DNA of 64,000 bases from JAFDCJ01 sp964527835 (GTDB lineage Bacteria > Desulfobacterota > Desulfobacteria > Desulfobacterales > JAFDCJ01). The stretch lies in NCBI GenBank assembly GCA_964527835.1, contig CAZGNV010000001.1:176391-240390 (forward strand), written 5' to 3'. A program made the translations under genes and the position numbers. A model generated the notes under the pieces. The model did no database searches and was not told the DNA's origin. It worked only from the letters and a program-made list of their open reading frames with translations. Position 1 is the first letter of the stretch. The number at the start of each line of letters is the position of its first letter. Below are positions 13,456 through 23,120 of the stretch, piece after piece.

Positions 13456-16317
13456 ATGAAAAGAACGATATTGGCCGCAATCGGTCTGTTGGTGGCCGCA
13501 CTGATCTGGGCGGTGCTTTCCATATATCCCGACTGGCTGTGGTTTGAAAACCTGAATTTTTCAACCGTTTTCTGGACCATGGTCATCGGCAAGGTGGGGC
13601 TCGGGGTGGTCATCTGGGTTCTTTTCATGATCATCCTTGGGCTGTGTCTTATCGCCGCCAGCCGCCTGAGCAAAAAAGCCACCGCCGGCAGGCCCCGGGA
13701 TGTGGATCAGGATTTTCTGCTGCAGTTCGGTCTGACCCGCGGCAAGGCCAACCTGCTGTTTATCGGTCTGGTGCTGGTGTTGAGCTATTTTGTTGCTTCC
13801 GGCGGCTCGGCCGAATGGAACCGGGTGCTGAGCTACTTTTACCAGCAGCCCTTCGGTGCGACCGACCCCATTTTCAACAAGGATATCGCTTTTTACGTGT
13901 TTTCACTGCCCTTTTATCTTTTTGTTGAAAAGGGCCTGCTGGTGCTTTTTGTCCTGTCGGGCCTGTTGTCGGTGGCCTGGTATCTGAAAAGCGGAGTGCT
14001 GCAGATCATCCCCGTGGGTCAGCCTTTCGGCAGCCAAACCCCTCAGCCCGGCATGCCCAAGATCATCATGCAGCCGGGAATCATGAAACTGCTCATCTTT
14101 CTTGGCGGCATCGTGGTTTTGATTCTGGCCTGGGGCTTTTATCTGAAAATGCTGCAGCTGCTCTATTCCACTTCAGGGGCCGCCTTTGGCGCCGGCTACA
14201 CGGCGGTGCACGTCAAACGCCTGGCATACCTGGTGCTGATCCCCGTGTCGGTTGTCTTTGCGGCGGTGCTTTTTATCAACAGCTTTCGCACCCGGGTGCG
14301 GCAGATCTGGGTCGGCGGCGGAATCTGGCTGGCGGCCATCCTGCTGCTTTCAAGCCTGGTGCCCATCGTAGTGCAAAAAGTTGTGGTCAAACCCAACGAA
14401 CTGACCAAGGAAGCGACTTACATTCAATACAACATTGAATACACCCGCCAGGCTTACAACCTGAATAAAATCCAGGAGGTTAACTTTCCTGCGGGCGACA
14501 AGCTGGACCTGGCGCAGATCAACTCCCACAAGACCACCATTCAAAACATCCGCATCTGGGACAAACGTCCCTTGCTGCAAACTTACAAACAGCTTCAGTC
14601 CATCCGGCTGTATTACGGATTCAAAGATGTGGATGTCGACCGTTACCGCTTCGGCGATGAGTACCGGCAGGTCATGCTGGCGGCCCGGGAGATGGTGACC
14701 AAGCAGCTGCCGCGCCAGGCCCGAACCTGGGTCAACCGGCACCTGATTTATACCCACGGCTACGGGCTGGCCTTGAACACGGTCAACGATGTCACCGGTG
14801 AAGGGCTGCCGCGCCTTTTAATCAGGGATTTGCCGCCGGTGATGGATGTCGATCTGCAAATAGGCCATCCGGCCATCTACTACGGTGAGATGACCGACGA
14901 TTATGTCCTGGTCAATACCCGCGCCAAGGAATTCGACTACCCCAAGGGGGATGCCAATGTCTACACCCACTACCGGGGCAAGGGGGGCATCCCGATCAAC
15001 GCTTTTTTCAGACGGGTTCTGTATGCCCTGGAATTTTTGGACCCCCAGATTCTTTTTACCAACTACCTGGGGGACAACAGCCGGATCATGTACAACCGCC
15101 GCATCGATCGGCGGGTGCGCGCTATTGCCCCCTTTCTCGATTATGACGGCGACCCCTACCTGGTGATCTCCAGCAACCGGCTTTTCTGGATGCTGGATGC
15201 CTACACGACCTCGACCATGTATCCTTACTCCCAGCGAACCTACAGCCATTTTCGCAAAGGCATCAACTACATCCGCAATGCCGTCAAAATATCGGTCGAC
15301 GCCTATAGCGGCGAGGTTGCTTTTTACATCATTGACAAACAGGACCCCATCATTCGGACCTATGCCCGAATATTTCCCGATCTGTTCAAGCCCTTTAATG
15401 AAATGCCGGCCGATCTGCAAAAACACGTCCGCTATCCCCGGGATTTGTTCAGCATCCAGGCCAACACTTACCGCACGTTTCACATGAAAAACGTCAAGGT
15501 GTTTTACAACCAGGAAGACCTGTGGCAGGTCCCGGATGAAATCTACGGCGACCAGCGCCAGCAGATGCAGCCCTATTACATCATCGCCAGGATCCCCGGC
15601 GAGAGCACGGAAGAGTTTTTATTAATGCTGCCCTTTACCCCTTCGGGAAAGGACAACATGATTTCCTGGCTGGCGGCCCGCAGCGACATGCCCGACTACG
15701 GCAGCCTGATCGTCTACAAGCTGCCCAAGGAAAAAATGGCCTTCGGTCCCATGCAGGTCGAGGCGCGAATCGACCAGCAGACCAGCATTTCCAGGGAACT
15801 GACCCTTTGGGGCCAGCGGGGATCAACGGTTATCCGGGGCAATCTGCTGGCGATTCCCATCGGTGATACGTTTATCTTCGTCGAGCCCGTCTACCTGGAG
15901 GCCAAGCCGTCGGAAACCCAATCCACCCAATTGCAGCCCTCGCAGCAAAAAAAAGGGCGCGGCGCCCGCCAGTCGGCTGCCGCCCGCAGTGCAAAGGCCG
16001 CCCGCTCTGACAGCGCCGCCCTGCCGGAATTAAAACGGGTCATTGTCTCTTTCAACAAACGCCTGGCCATGGAAAAAAACCTCGAGGCCGCCCTGTTCAG
16101 AGTCCTGGACAGGCAACGCTCAGCCGTTGCATCCAGTGAGTTGTTTGCCCCCGCCCCGTCCGCTGAAGGCTCCGGCACCGCGCAACAGGCCCTGGAGCAT
16201 TATCGGCGGGCCAAAGATTTTCTGCGGCAGGGCGATTGGAGCGGCTACGGCAGGGAGCTCAAGCTTCTGGAAGACCTGTTGACCGAAATGGCCGGCAAGA
16301 ATGCAGATAAAAAGTAG
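13456..16317 (+). CDS. UPF0182 family membrane protein
   Basis: The 953-residue protein has about seven membrane helices in its first 300 residues (for example ILAAIGLLVAALIWAVL and LLIFLGGIVVLILAWGF). A large extracytoplasmic domain of about 600 residues follows. NPNELTKEATYIQYNIEYTR-like text and GHPAIYYGE are hallmarks of UPF0182/COG1615, whose function is unknown. The C-terminus carries an Ala/Arg/Ser-rich linker (around 880) and a final helical segment. I chose the ATG at 13456 with GGGAGA upstream; a TTG at 13441 overlaps that site and is unlikely. A 75-residue membrane protein follows six bases later. Confidence 0.88.
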   Translation: MKRTILAAIGLLVAALIWAVLSIYPDWLWFENLNFSTVFWTMVIGKVGLGVVIWVLFMIILGLCLIAASRLSKKATAGRPRDVDQDFLLQFGLTRGKANLLFIGLVLVLSYFVASGGSAEWNRVLSYFYQQPFGATDPIFNKDIAFYVFSLPFYLFVEKGLLVLFVLSGLLSVAWYLKSGVLQIIPVGQPFGSQTPQPGMPKIIMQPGIMKLLIFLGGIVVLILAWGFYLKMLQLLYSTSGAAFGAGYTAVHVKRLAYLVLIPVSVVFAAVLFINSFRTRVRQIWVGGGIWLAAILLLSSLVPIVVQKVVVKPNELTKEATYIQYNIEYTRQAYNLNKIQEVNFPAGDKLDLAQINSHKTTIQNIRIWDKRPLLQTYKQLQSIRLYYGFKDVDVDRYRFGDEYRQVMLAAREMVTKQLPRQARTWVNRHLIYTHGYGLALNTVNDVTGEGLPRLLIRDLPPVMDVDLQIGHPAIYYGEMTDDYVLVNTRAKEFDYPKGDANVYTHYRGKGGIPINAFFRRVLYALEFLDPQILFTNYLGDNSRIMYNRRIDRRVRAIAPFLDYDGDPYLVISSNRLFWMLDAYTTSTMYPYSQRTYSHFRKGINYIRNAVKISVDAYSGEVAFYIIDKQDPIIRTYARIFPDLFKPFNEMPADLQKHVRYPRDLFSIQANTYRTFHMKNVKVFYNQEDLWQVPDEIYGDQRQQMQPYYIIARIPGESTEEFLLMLPFTPSGKDNMISWLAARSDMPDYGSLIVYKLPKEKMAFGPMQVEARIDQQTSISRELTLWGQRGSTVIRGNLLAIPIGDTFIFVEPVYLEAKPSETQSTQLQPSQQKKGRGARQSAAARSAKAARSDSAALPELKRVIVSFNKRLAMEKNLEAALFRVLDRQRSAVASSELFAPAPSAEGSGTAQQALEHYRRAKDFLRQGDWSGYGRELKLLEDLLTEMAGKNADKK

Positions 16318-16322
16318 ATTGA

Positions 16323-16550
16323 ATGATGTGGCGCTTTCTTGACTCAATTCCCATGCCGTTGATGGTGATTGCAGCCGTGTTGATGCTGCTGGCCCCCCTG
16401 CGCCCGATACCCCATGTCATCGAAAAACTGCTGATGCTCAAAAACGGGGTCCTGACGCGGCCCATTGACATCTTTGACCTGTTCTTTCACCTGGCCCCCA
16501 CGATTTTGCTGATTTTAAAAATTTACCGCGATTACAAGGGCCCGCAATAA
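16323..16550 (+). CDS. Small two-helix membrane protein
   Basis: The 75-residue protein has two hydrophobic stretches: PMPLMVIAAVLMLLAPL and LFFHLAPTILLILKIY. It begins five bases after the UPF0182 stop and is probably translated with it. No family is recognised. The pair of an uncharacterised giant membrane protein and a small membrane protein could form a complex; this rests on position only. Confidence 0.65.
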   Translation: MMWRFLDSIPMPLMVIAAVLMLLAPLRPIPHVIEKLLMLKNGVLTRPIDIFDLFFHLAPTILLILKIYRDYKGPQ

Positions 16551-16592
16551 ACGGCAAAACCGGAAAGAATACACCTTGGGGGGGACGAAACA

Positions 16593-17675
16593 GTGACTGG
16601 CAAAGAAAGAATCCTAAAAGCCCTGGGCCTCGAACAGCCGGACCGTGTTCCGCTCTATATCCATGGCATCAACGAGGCCCCGATCATCGGCATCGGCAGG
16701 AATCTCACCGAAGGGCTGCCCGAAACCACGGACTTCTATGCCATGAACGACGCTGAGAAATTAAAACTCGTGGACACCCTGCTGCTGATCCATGAACAAT
16801 TCGGCGTCGACGGCTTCACATCTTTTGAAATCGGCCACGAGGTTGAACTTGACCGGCAGCGCGTCAAAGATGACTGGGGAGTGGTCTACATCCGCAATCC
16901 CCACGGGTTGCCGGTTGCAAAGGAGCACCCGGTGCCGGACGCGGCAACCCTTGACCGGTTTGAACCCCCCGAGCCCAAACGCGAGCACCTGCTGCTGCTG
17001 GATCTGGCCCGGGAGCGGTTTCAGGGCAAGATTGCGCTTTTCTGGCTGATGCGCGGGGCCTTTGTGCGCTCCTGGCGACTGGTGGGCATGGAAAACCTGA
17101 TGGTCAATTATTTTCTGGACCCCGAATTTGTCCATCGCATCGCTGCCATGGTAACGCAATACAACCTGCAACAGCTCGACATGCTGGCCGACGCCGGTCT
17201 GGATGTACTGGTTGTCGAAGATGACATTGCCACCACCCATGCGCCGCTGATTTCTCCGCAGCATTTCAGGGAATTTGTCAACCCCTACAACCAGAAAATC
17301 GTTGACCGCGCCCATCAGCGGGGCCTGAAAGTCGTGCGCCACAGTGACGGCAATCTGTGGGCACTGCTCGACACGCTGCTTGAAACCGGCTATGACGGGC
17401 TCAACCCCCTCGAGCCCCATGCGGACATGGACCTGAAAAAAGTCAAACAATATTGCGGCGACAAAATCTGCCTGCTGGGGAATATCGACTGTGTCCACCT
17501 GCTGCCCGACGGCACCCCCGAACAGGTGGAAACGGCGGTCATCAAGGCCATTGAAGATGCCGGCGGCGGCGGAGGATACATCCTGTGCTCATCCAATTCC
17601 CTGCACCCGGCGGTCAATCCGCAAAACTGCATTGCGATGTTTGAAGCCACCAAGAAATACGGCGTCTATAACTGA
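16593..17675 (+). CDS. Uroporphyrinogen decarboxylase family protein
   Basis: The 360-residue protein belongs to the UroD superfamily, whose members include haem-pathway decarboxylases and cobalamin-linked methyltransferases (MtaA/CmuA type). VRHSDGNLWALLD and INPLEPHADMDL-like segments match the methyltransferase branch rather than true HemE. The His in RHSDGN is a likely metal ligand. The start is GTG, chosen because GGGGGGGAC lies just upstream and the frame is closed soon before. It stands beside an MFS gene, with one family A repeat between them. The substrate is unknown. Confidence 0.75.
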   Translation: MTGKERILKALGLEQPDRVPLYIHGINEAPIIGIGRNLTEGLPETTDFYAMNDAEKLKLVDTLLLIHEQFGVDGFTSFEIGHEVELDRQRVKDDWGVVYIRNPHGLPVAKEHPVPDAATLDRFEPPEPKREHLLLLDLARERFQGKIALFWLMRGAFVRSWRLVGMENLMVNYFLDPEFVHRIAAMVTQYNLQQLDMLADAGLDVLVVEDDIATTHAPLISPQHFREFVNPYNQKIVDRAHQRGLKVVRHSDGNLWALLDTLLETGYDGLNPLEPHADMDLKKVKQYCGDKICLLGNIDCVHLLPDGTPEQVETAVIKAIEDAGGGGGYILCSSNSLHPAVNPQNCIAMFEATKKYGVYN

Positions 17676-17680
17676 TGGCC

Positions 17681-17730
17681 CCGAAAAGGCTTGCTCAAGC
17701 GAGAAAATTCGACTTTTTGCAACTTCATCA
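17681..17730 (+). repeat. Dispersed repeat family A, full copy
   Basis: The copy starts CCGAAAAGGCTTG and includes the hairpin GCTTG-CT-CAAGC. It then runs GAGAAAAT and ends CTTTTTGCAACTTCATCA. Related copies occur at 51291-51338 (reverse), 51433-51480 and 58068-58117. Confidence 0.7.
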
Positions 17731-17760
17731 CAACTGACAAGAACAGGATGGTTTTCCCCG

Positions 17761-19065
17761 ATGAATGATTCTGCCGTTGCCACCTCCACACCCGCTGCAA
17801 GCTCCGGTTCTGCCTACTACGTATTCACGCTGCTTTTCCTGCTCTATCTGTTTGACTACATGGACCGCATGGTGGTGGTCTCTCTTTTTCCTTTTCTCAA
17901 GCAAGCCTGGGGCCTGAGCGATACCCAGTGCGGCCTTCTGGTGTCGGCGGTCTACTGGTCGATTTTGACACTCACCCTGCCGGTTTCGATTGTCATCGAC
18001 CGCTGGAGCCGCAAAAAAAGCATCGGCGCAATGGCCCTGTTATGGAGTGCGGCCACCCTGGCCTGCGCGTTCACCCGCAATTTCACCCAGCTGTTTGTCG
18101 CCCGCACGGCCATCGGGGTTGGCGAAGCCGGGTATGCTCCCGGCGGAACGGCCATGATATCGGCCCTGTTTCCCAAAGAAAAACGCGCCAAGATGCTGGG
18201 CATCTGGAATGCGTCGATCCCGTTGGGCAGCGCCCTGGGAATTGCGGCCGGCGGCTACATTGCCGAGCACTTTGGATGGCGCCACGCCTTCGGCATCGTG
18301 GCTTTGCCCGGGATGATCATCGCGCTGCTGTTTTTTTATGTCCGCGACTACGAAACCATTGCCCTGGAGCAGCCGGCTGAAAGTGATGCCGAGCAGCAGT
18401 GGGTGAAAATCCGGCCGGCTGACATCGCCTGGCAGTTTTTAAAGAATAAAACCCTGCTGTTCAACAACCTGGCTTTTGCCGCCAACACCTTCGTGACCAC
18501 CTCCCTGCTGACCTGGCTGCCGACCTATTATCACCGCCTGGAAAACATGCCCATGGACAAGGCCGGCACCAAAGGGGGGGCCATCATGCTGCTGGCGATC
18601 ATCGGCGCGCCGCTGGGGGGCTTTTTAACCGACAGATGGCTGCGGAAAAGAAAAAATGCCCGGGCCCTGTTTCCGGCCGCCTCTTCTTTTTGCACCGGTC
18701 TGCTGCTTGTGGCGGCATTCATCTTTTTCCAGGGACATGGCCTGCAGTATGCCATTTTGCTGATGACCGGCATCAGCGCGGTGGCCTTTGTGCCGGCGGC
18801 AGTCGCCGTAACCCAGGACGTGGTTCACCCCGGCGTGCGCGCCATCTCCGTTAGCCTGTGCGTCATCGTGCAGCACGTCCTGGGAAGTGCCCTGGGGCCG
18901 CCGTCCATTGGCGCGCTGTCCGATGCCTTCGGCCTGCCGCAGGCGCTGATGTTTTTGCCCGCGTTTTCATTGCTGGCGGCGGTCCTGTTTTTCACGGCCT
19001 CCTTTTTCTACGTTGCAGACGTGCGCCAGGCGGAAAAATTCATATCAAAACCCGCTGCCCCATGA
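17761..19065 (+). CDS. Major facilitator superfamily transporter
   Basis: The 434-residue protein has about twelve membrane helices. The loop DRWSRKKSIG between helices 2 and 3 matches the MFS signature, and GEAGYAPGGTAMI is the helix-4/5 motif of anion or sugar-phosphate-type transporters. It begins at the ATG at 17761; the long upstream frame overlaps the previous gene in another frame and is not used. Substrate is unknown. The ribosome-binding site AGGATGG lies rather far upstream. Confidence 0.85.
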   Translation: MNDSAVATSTPAASSGSAYYVFTLLFLLYLFDYMDRMVVVSLFPFLKQAWGLSDTQCGLLVSAVYWSILTLTLPVSIVIDRWSRKKSIGAMALLWSAATLACAFTRNFTQLFVARTAIGVGEAGYAPGGTAMISALFPKEKRAKMLGIWNASIPLGSALGIAAGGYIAEHFGWRHAFGIVALPGMIIALLFFYVRDYETIALEQPAESDAEQQWVKIRPADIAWQFLKNKTLLFNNLAFAANTFVTTSLLTWLPTYYHRLENMPMDKAGTKGGAIMLLAIIGAPLGGFLTDRWLRKRKNARALFPAASSFCTGLLLVAAFIFFQGHGLQYAILLMTGISAVAFVPAAVAVTQDVVHPGVRAISVSLCVIVQHVLGSALGPPSIGALSDAFGLPQALMFLPAFSLLAAVLFFTASFFYVADVRQAEKFISKPAAP

Positions 19066-19125
19066 ATGGCAACATTTTTTTGCCATTGAGCGTTGCAGTT
19101 TATGAACACGGCCTGGATTAACCGG

Positions 19126-19154
19126 TTGACAGGCAGCTGGATTTTTCATATTTT
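19126..19154 (+). promoter_or_regulatory. Sigma-70-type promoter of the arn operon
   Basis: TTGACA at 19126-19131 and TATTTT at 19149-19154 are separated by 17 bases, 58 bases before the arnB ATG. No two-component (PmrA-type) box is recognised beside it. Confidence 0.55.
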
Positions 19155-19211
19155 TGCGCAACCATTGGGCTGGCCTGTCGTCAGGGCCGATATCCAGAAT
19201 TGCAACCCATC

Positions 19212-20363
19212 ATGCGAGACGATTTTTTACCTTTCAGCCGTCCAAGCATCGACAACCGTGACATTGATGCGGTCACAGAAGTCCTGCGCTCCGGATGGAT
19301 CACCACCGGCTCAAAATGTGCCGCCTTCGAGCAGCAATTTTCACAACGCGTGGGCTGCCGGGAGTCCGTGGCGTTCTCCTCGGCCACGGGGGCCATGCAC
19401 CTGCTGTTAAAAGCTCTGGACATCGGCCCCGGCGATGAGGTCATCACCCCTTCGATGACCTGGGTTTCTACCGTCAACCTGATCGTCCTGTGCGGCGCCC
19501 GCCCGGTTTTTGTGGATGTCGACCGGCATACTTTGATGACCACCGCCGGACTGATCGCACCGGCGCTCAGTGAGCGCACCCGGCTGATCATACCGGTCCA
19601 TTTTGCCGGCGCCGCACTGGATCTCGATCCGATCCGCAAGCTGGCGCAGCAGGCCGGCGTCAGCCTGGTTGAAGATGCGGCCCACGGCCTGGGAACGGTT
19701 TATAAAAACGGGCCGGTTGGCCGCCGGGGAACGGCAATTTTTTCCTTTCACCCCATCAAAAATATCACCACTGCTGAAGGCGGCATGCTGTGCTCGGATA
19801 ACCCCCGCCTGCTGGAACGCATCCGCCGCCTGAGATTTCACGGGCTGGGTCTGGATGCCTACCAACGACAAAGCCGGGGGCGCCCTGCCGGGGCCGAGGT
19901 GCTGGAACCAGGCTTCAAGTACAATCTGCCGGACATGGCCGCTGCGCTGGGAATCTCCCAGCTGAGCCGGCTGCAGGAGTTTAACCGCCAAAGGGCCGCG
20001 CTGGCAGCCTACTACCGCCAAAAGCTGGCCGACATCGAAGAGATTATTCCCCTGGCGGATCCGCCCTACCCCATGACCCACAGCTGGCACCTGTTCATTG
20101 TCCGCCTGGACACCGACCGGTCCCCCGTCAGCCGCGACGAGTTCATGGCCGCCTTGAAAGCCCGCAACATCGGCACCGGCCTGCATTTTAAGGCCGTGCA
20201 CCTGCACAAATACTACCGCGAAAACATGGGCACCGGCGATGGGATGCTGCCCGCAACCGAATGGAATTCGCAGCGCCTGTGCTCACTGCCCCTTTTTCCG
20301 GCCATGGATCATGCCGATGTTGATGACGTGGTCAATGCCATCAAAGAGGTGCTTTCGCGATGA
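19212..20363 (+). CDS. arnB: UDP-Ara4O aminotransferase ArnB
   Basis: The 383-residue PLP enzyme makes UDP-4-amino-4-deoxy-L-arabinose from the 4-keto sugar using glutamate. Lys183 in FSFHPIKNITTAEGG is the Schiff-base lysine, and SGWITTGSKCAAFE is the conserved N-terminal motif. The length matches the family. The ATG at 19212 is preferred over a TTG at 19200; neither has a strong ribosome-binding site. The stop overlaps the arnT start as ATGA, so translation is coupled. It is the first gene of a five-gene Ara4N operon. Confidence 0.92.
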   Translation: MRDDFLPFSRPSIDNRDIDAVTEVLRSGWITTGSKCAAFEQQFSQRVGCRESVAFSSATGAMHLLLKALDIGPGDEVITPSMTWVSTVNLIVLCGARPVFVDVDRHTLMTTAGLIAPALSERTRLIIPVHFAGAALDLDPIRKLAQQAGVSLVEDAAHGLGTVYKNGPVGRRGTAIFSFHPIKNITTAEGGMLCSDNPRLLERIRRLRFHGLGLDAYQRQSRGRPAGAEVLEPGFKYNLPDMAAALGISQLSRLQEFNRQRAALAAYYRQKLADIEEIIPLADPPYPMTHSWHLFIVRLDTDRSPVSRDEFMAALKARNIGTGLHFKAVHLHKYYRENMGTGDGMLPATEWNSQRLCSLPLFPAMDHADVDDVVNAIKEVLSR

Positions 20364-22045
20364 ATCACAACCGCGCACCGCAGCCTGCCGAGCCGCTAAG
20401 CCGGTTTTCATTCCTCATTTTCTGGGCCGCCGCCCTGTTCGTGCTTTTCTGGGGACTCGGCGACAAGGTCATCATCGGCTCCACCCACCGCTGGGCTGAA
20501 GTGACCCGGGAGATGCTTCTCAGCCGGGATTTCTTTCATCCCACCATCAACGGCCAGCCCTATTTCGACAAGCCGCTGTTGAGCTACTGGCTGATTGCTC
20601 TGACAGCGTCGATCACCGGCAAACTCAACGAATGGTCCATCCGACTGCCGAGCGTCATCGCCGCGCTGCTGTCGCTGGGCGCAACGGTATGGCTGGGCCG
20701 CAAGCTGTGGTCGGAGCGGATCGGCCGCACGGCGGGTTGGATGATGCTGACCACCTATGGCTTTTTAATGTGGGGCCGACGCGGCGAAGCCGACATGGAA
20801 AACCTGGCGGCCACCATCCTGGCCGTTTCGTGGTACTGGGCCCGGCGGGAGCGGCCGAGCTTCGGCGGCTACCTGGTTTTTTACCTCATCTGCTTTATCG
20901 GGGCCCACACCAAGGGATTGACCGCGGTTGTCATCCCGATTCTGGTCCTGCTGCCCGATCTGGTGCGCGCGCGCCGCTGGCGCCGGCACCTGTGCCCGGC
21001 GCATATCGCTGCTCTGGCGCTGGGTTTGGCCGTTTATGTGGCGCCCTTCATTTACGCCTCCATGACCCGTCAGAATTACCACTCCAGCGGGCTGGCCATG
21101 GTCTTTCGTGAAAACATCGCCCGCTTTTTCGCCTATTTCGACCAGACGGAATCCTTCTACGAGTACTTTATCAGTGTACCGGAACTGTTGCTGCCCTGGG
21201 CGCCGCTGTTGATTGTCGCTCTGGCATCCATTTTAAAGTCCATCAAAAGCCTGCGGTACGAAACCCGCTGGCTGCTGGAAGCGATCCTGATCATCTTTGC
21301 CTTTTTCACTGTTTCCGGTGAACGAAGAATTTATTACATCCTGCCGATCCTTCCGTTCTGCGTGCTGATGATCGCCGTGTTTCTGGACATGCCGGAAAAT
21401 GAAAAATTAAAAAAACTGGGCCTGGCCCTCCAGAAGGCGTTGCTGGCCGCCGGCCTTTTTATCCTGATGCTGACACCGGCCGTGGGCATCGGACTGCGGA
21501 AAACAATGGGCTTTGAAATTCCCACCGACATTATGCTCGGCGCCCCGCTGCTGGGACTCGCCGGACTGGCCCTGTGGATGGTGCAGCGTTTCCGGCCCGG
21601 TCTGCTGGCAGCCCTGCTGGGCAGCCGCCGCAAAATGGCCCCTTTGATCGTGGCCGCCCTTTTGCTGATGGGAGGGTTTTTCACCTGGATGCAGATCAGC
21701 CTGGATGCCTATGAGACCAAAAAGGCCTTTGCCCTGGAGCTCAAAAGCCTTGTCAATGCGGTTGCCAAAGAAGACATTGCCTTGTATCGCCGGCTGCCGC
21801 CGAAGCTGTTGTTTTATGCCCGGTTGCCGGTGCCGGTCAAACTGTTCCATGAACCCGGTGATATCAGTAACTTTTTGACCTCCCGGCGAAATATCAAGGT
21901 TGTCGTCACCCAGCGCAAATACAGTGATGAGCTTTTGCAGGCCATGCCCCCCCATATGCGGGGCCAACCTTCAATTGCTGAAAAGATATATCCCTGGGAG
22001 CATCGCAATGGGAAAAAACTGGTCGCCTGGAAAATAATCCGCTAA
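20360..22045 (+). CDS. arnT: Lipid A Ara4N transferase ArnT-like glycosyltransferase
   Basis: The 561-residue membrane protein belongs to the GT83/ArnT-like family. ArnT moves Ara4N from undecaprenyl phosphate to lipid A on the periplasmic side of the inner membrane. The first loop carries EVTREMLLSRDFFHP and YFDKPLLSYWL, with the conserved acidic residue region of GT-C enzymes. About twelve hydrophobic helices follow and then a soluble C-terminal domain. The size is near the E. coli enzyme (550). Position inside the arn operon gives the specific call. The ATGA overlap with arnB shows coupled translation. Confidence 0.85.
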   Translation: MNHNRAPQPAEPLSRFSFLIFWAAALFVLFWGLGDKVIIGSTHRWAEVTREMLLSRDFFHPTINGQPYFDKPLLSYWLIALTASITGKLNEWSIRLPSVIAALLSLGATVWLGRKLWSERIGRTAGWMMLTTYGFLMWGRRGEADMENLAATILAVSWYWARRERPSFGGYLVFYLICFIGAHTKGLTAVVIPILVLLPDLVRARRWRRHLCPAHIAALALGLAVYVAPFIYASMTRQNYHSSGLAMVFRENIARFFAYFDQTESFYEYFISVPELLLPWAPLLIVALASILKSIKSLRYETRWLLEAILIIFAFFTVSGERRIYYILPILPFCVLMIAVFLDMPENEKLKKLGLALQKALLAAGLFILMLTPAVGIGLRKTMGFEIPTDIMLGAPLLGLAGLALWMVQRFRPGLLAALLGSRRKMAPLIVAALLLMGGFFTWMQISLDAYETKKAFALELKSLVNAVAKEDIALYRRLPPKLLFYARLPVPVKLFHEPGDISNFLTSRRNIKVVVTQRKYSDELLQAMPPHMRGQPSIAEKIYPWEHRNGKKLVAWKIIR

Positions 22046-22061
22046 CTTGGGTTCCTGCAAA

Positions 22062-23069
22062 ATGAATCAAACTCCCTACATATCGGTGGTCATACCGGTC
22101 TTCAATGAAAAGGAAAACCTGACCGAGCTTTTGCGCCGCTGCCTGCAGGTGGGCACCGGCCTGAACAAGCCGTTTGAAATCATCCTGGTCGATGACGGCA
22201 GCAGCGATGGATCCCGTGAATTCATCACCGCGGCGGCCGAAGAACTTGCCCCTCAGGTTGTGGGCGTCATCTTCAATCGCAATTACGGGCAGCATGCAGC
22301 CGTGATGGCCGGATTTTCCCAGGCCGCCGGTGAGATTGTGGTCACCCTGGACGCCGATCTTCAAAACCCGCCGGAAGAAATCCCGAAACTGATTGCAAAG
22401 ATCGAACAGGGGTGTGACGTGGTCGGCAGCGTTCGCAGCCGCCGCCATGACAGCCTGTTTCGCAGACTGGCCTCGGCCATGGTAAACCGCACGGTGCGCA
22501 GGGCCACCGGGGTCGTGATGCGCGACTATGGCTGCATGCTGCGGGCGTATCGCCGGCCGATTGTCAACGCCATGCTCCAGTGTCATGAACGCAGCACCTT
22601 CATTCCGGTGCTGGCCAACCGTTTCGCACGCCGCACGGCTGAAATCGTAGTGCAGCATGAAAAACGCTCCGGCGGCACCTCCAAGTACAGCCTGTGGAAA
22701 TTGATCAACCTCCAGTTTGACCTGTTAACCAGCATGACAACATTTCCGCTGCGCATGCTGAGCATTCTGGGGGTCCTGGTTTGCGCCTGCGGCATCGGCC
22801 TGGCGGCTTTTTTGTTCCTGATGCGCCTCATTTACGGGTCCGAGTGGGCCGTACAGGGGGTCTTTACCCTGTTTGCCGTTCTGTTCGTGTTCATTGGAGC
22901 GCAGTTTATCGGCATGGGCCTGCTGGGAGAATACCTGGGCCGGGTGTATGATGATGTGCGCGCCCGCCCGCGCTATTTCATCCACAAGATTATAGGACGT
23001 CCCGCGGCAGCCGAAAACAACAGGGCGGACTGCATGCCCGGCCCCGGTCAAGGCCCGGAAAACGATTGA
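22062..23069 (+). CDS. arnC: Undecaprenyl-phosphate Ara4FN transferase ArnC
   Basis: The 335-residue GT2 glycosyltransferase places formylated Ara4N on undecaprenyl phosphate. SVVIPVFNEKENL starts the GT-A domain; LVDDGSSDGS and VVTLDADLQNPPEE hold the nucleotide- and metal-binding Asp residues. Two membrane helices lie at the C-terminus (MLSILGVLVCACGIGLAAFLFLM and the following hydrophobic run). The ATG at 22062 is used; a TTG at 22047 would add five residues. It lies 16 bases after arnT. Confidence 0.9.
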   Translation: MNQTPYISVVIPVFNEKENLTELLRRCLQVGTGLNKPFEIILVDDGSSDGSREFITAAAEELAPQVVGVIFNRNYGQHAAVMAGFSQAAGEIVVTLDADLQNPPEEIPKLIAKIEQGCDVVGSVRSRRHDSLFRRLASAMVNRTVRRATGVVMRDYGCMLRAYRRPIVNAMLQCHERSTFIPVLANRFARRTAEIVVQHEKRSGGTSKYSLWKLINLQFDLLTSMTTFPLRMLSILGVLVCACGIGLAAFLFLMRLIYGSEWAVQGVFTLFAVLFVFIGAQFIGMGLLGEYLGRVYDDVRARPRYFIHKIIGRPAAAENNRADCMPGPGQGPEND

Positions 23070-23120
23070 GGTCCGGATGCGTTTTGTCCTTTGCCGGAAC
23101 CGCCCGCACGGGAGAAAATT

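Noticed and set aside
17491..17760. N-terminal extension of the MFS transporter
   Set aside because: It overlaps the UroD-family gene in another frame and adds non-membrane sequence; the ATG at 17761 is better.
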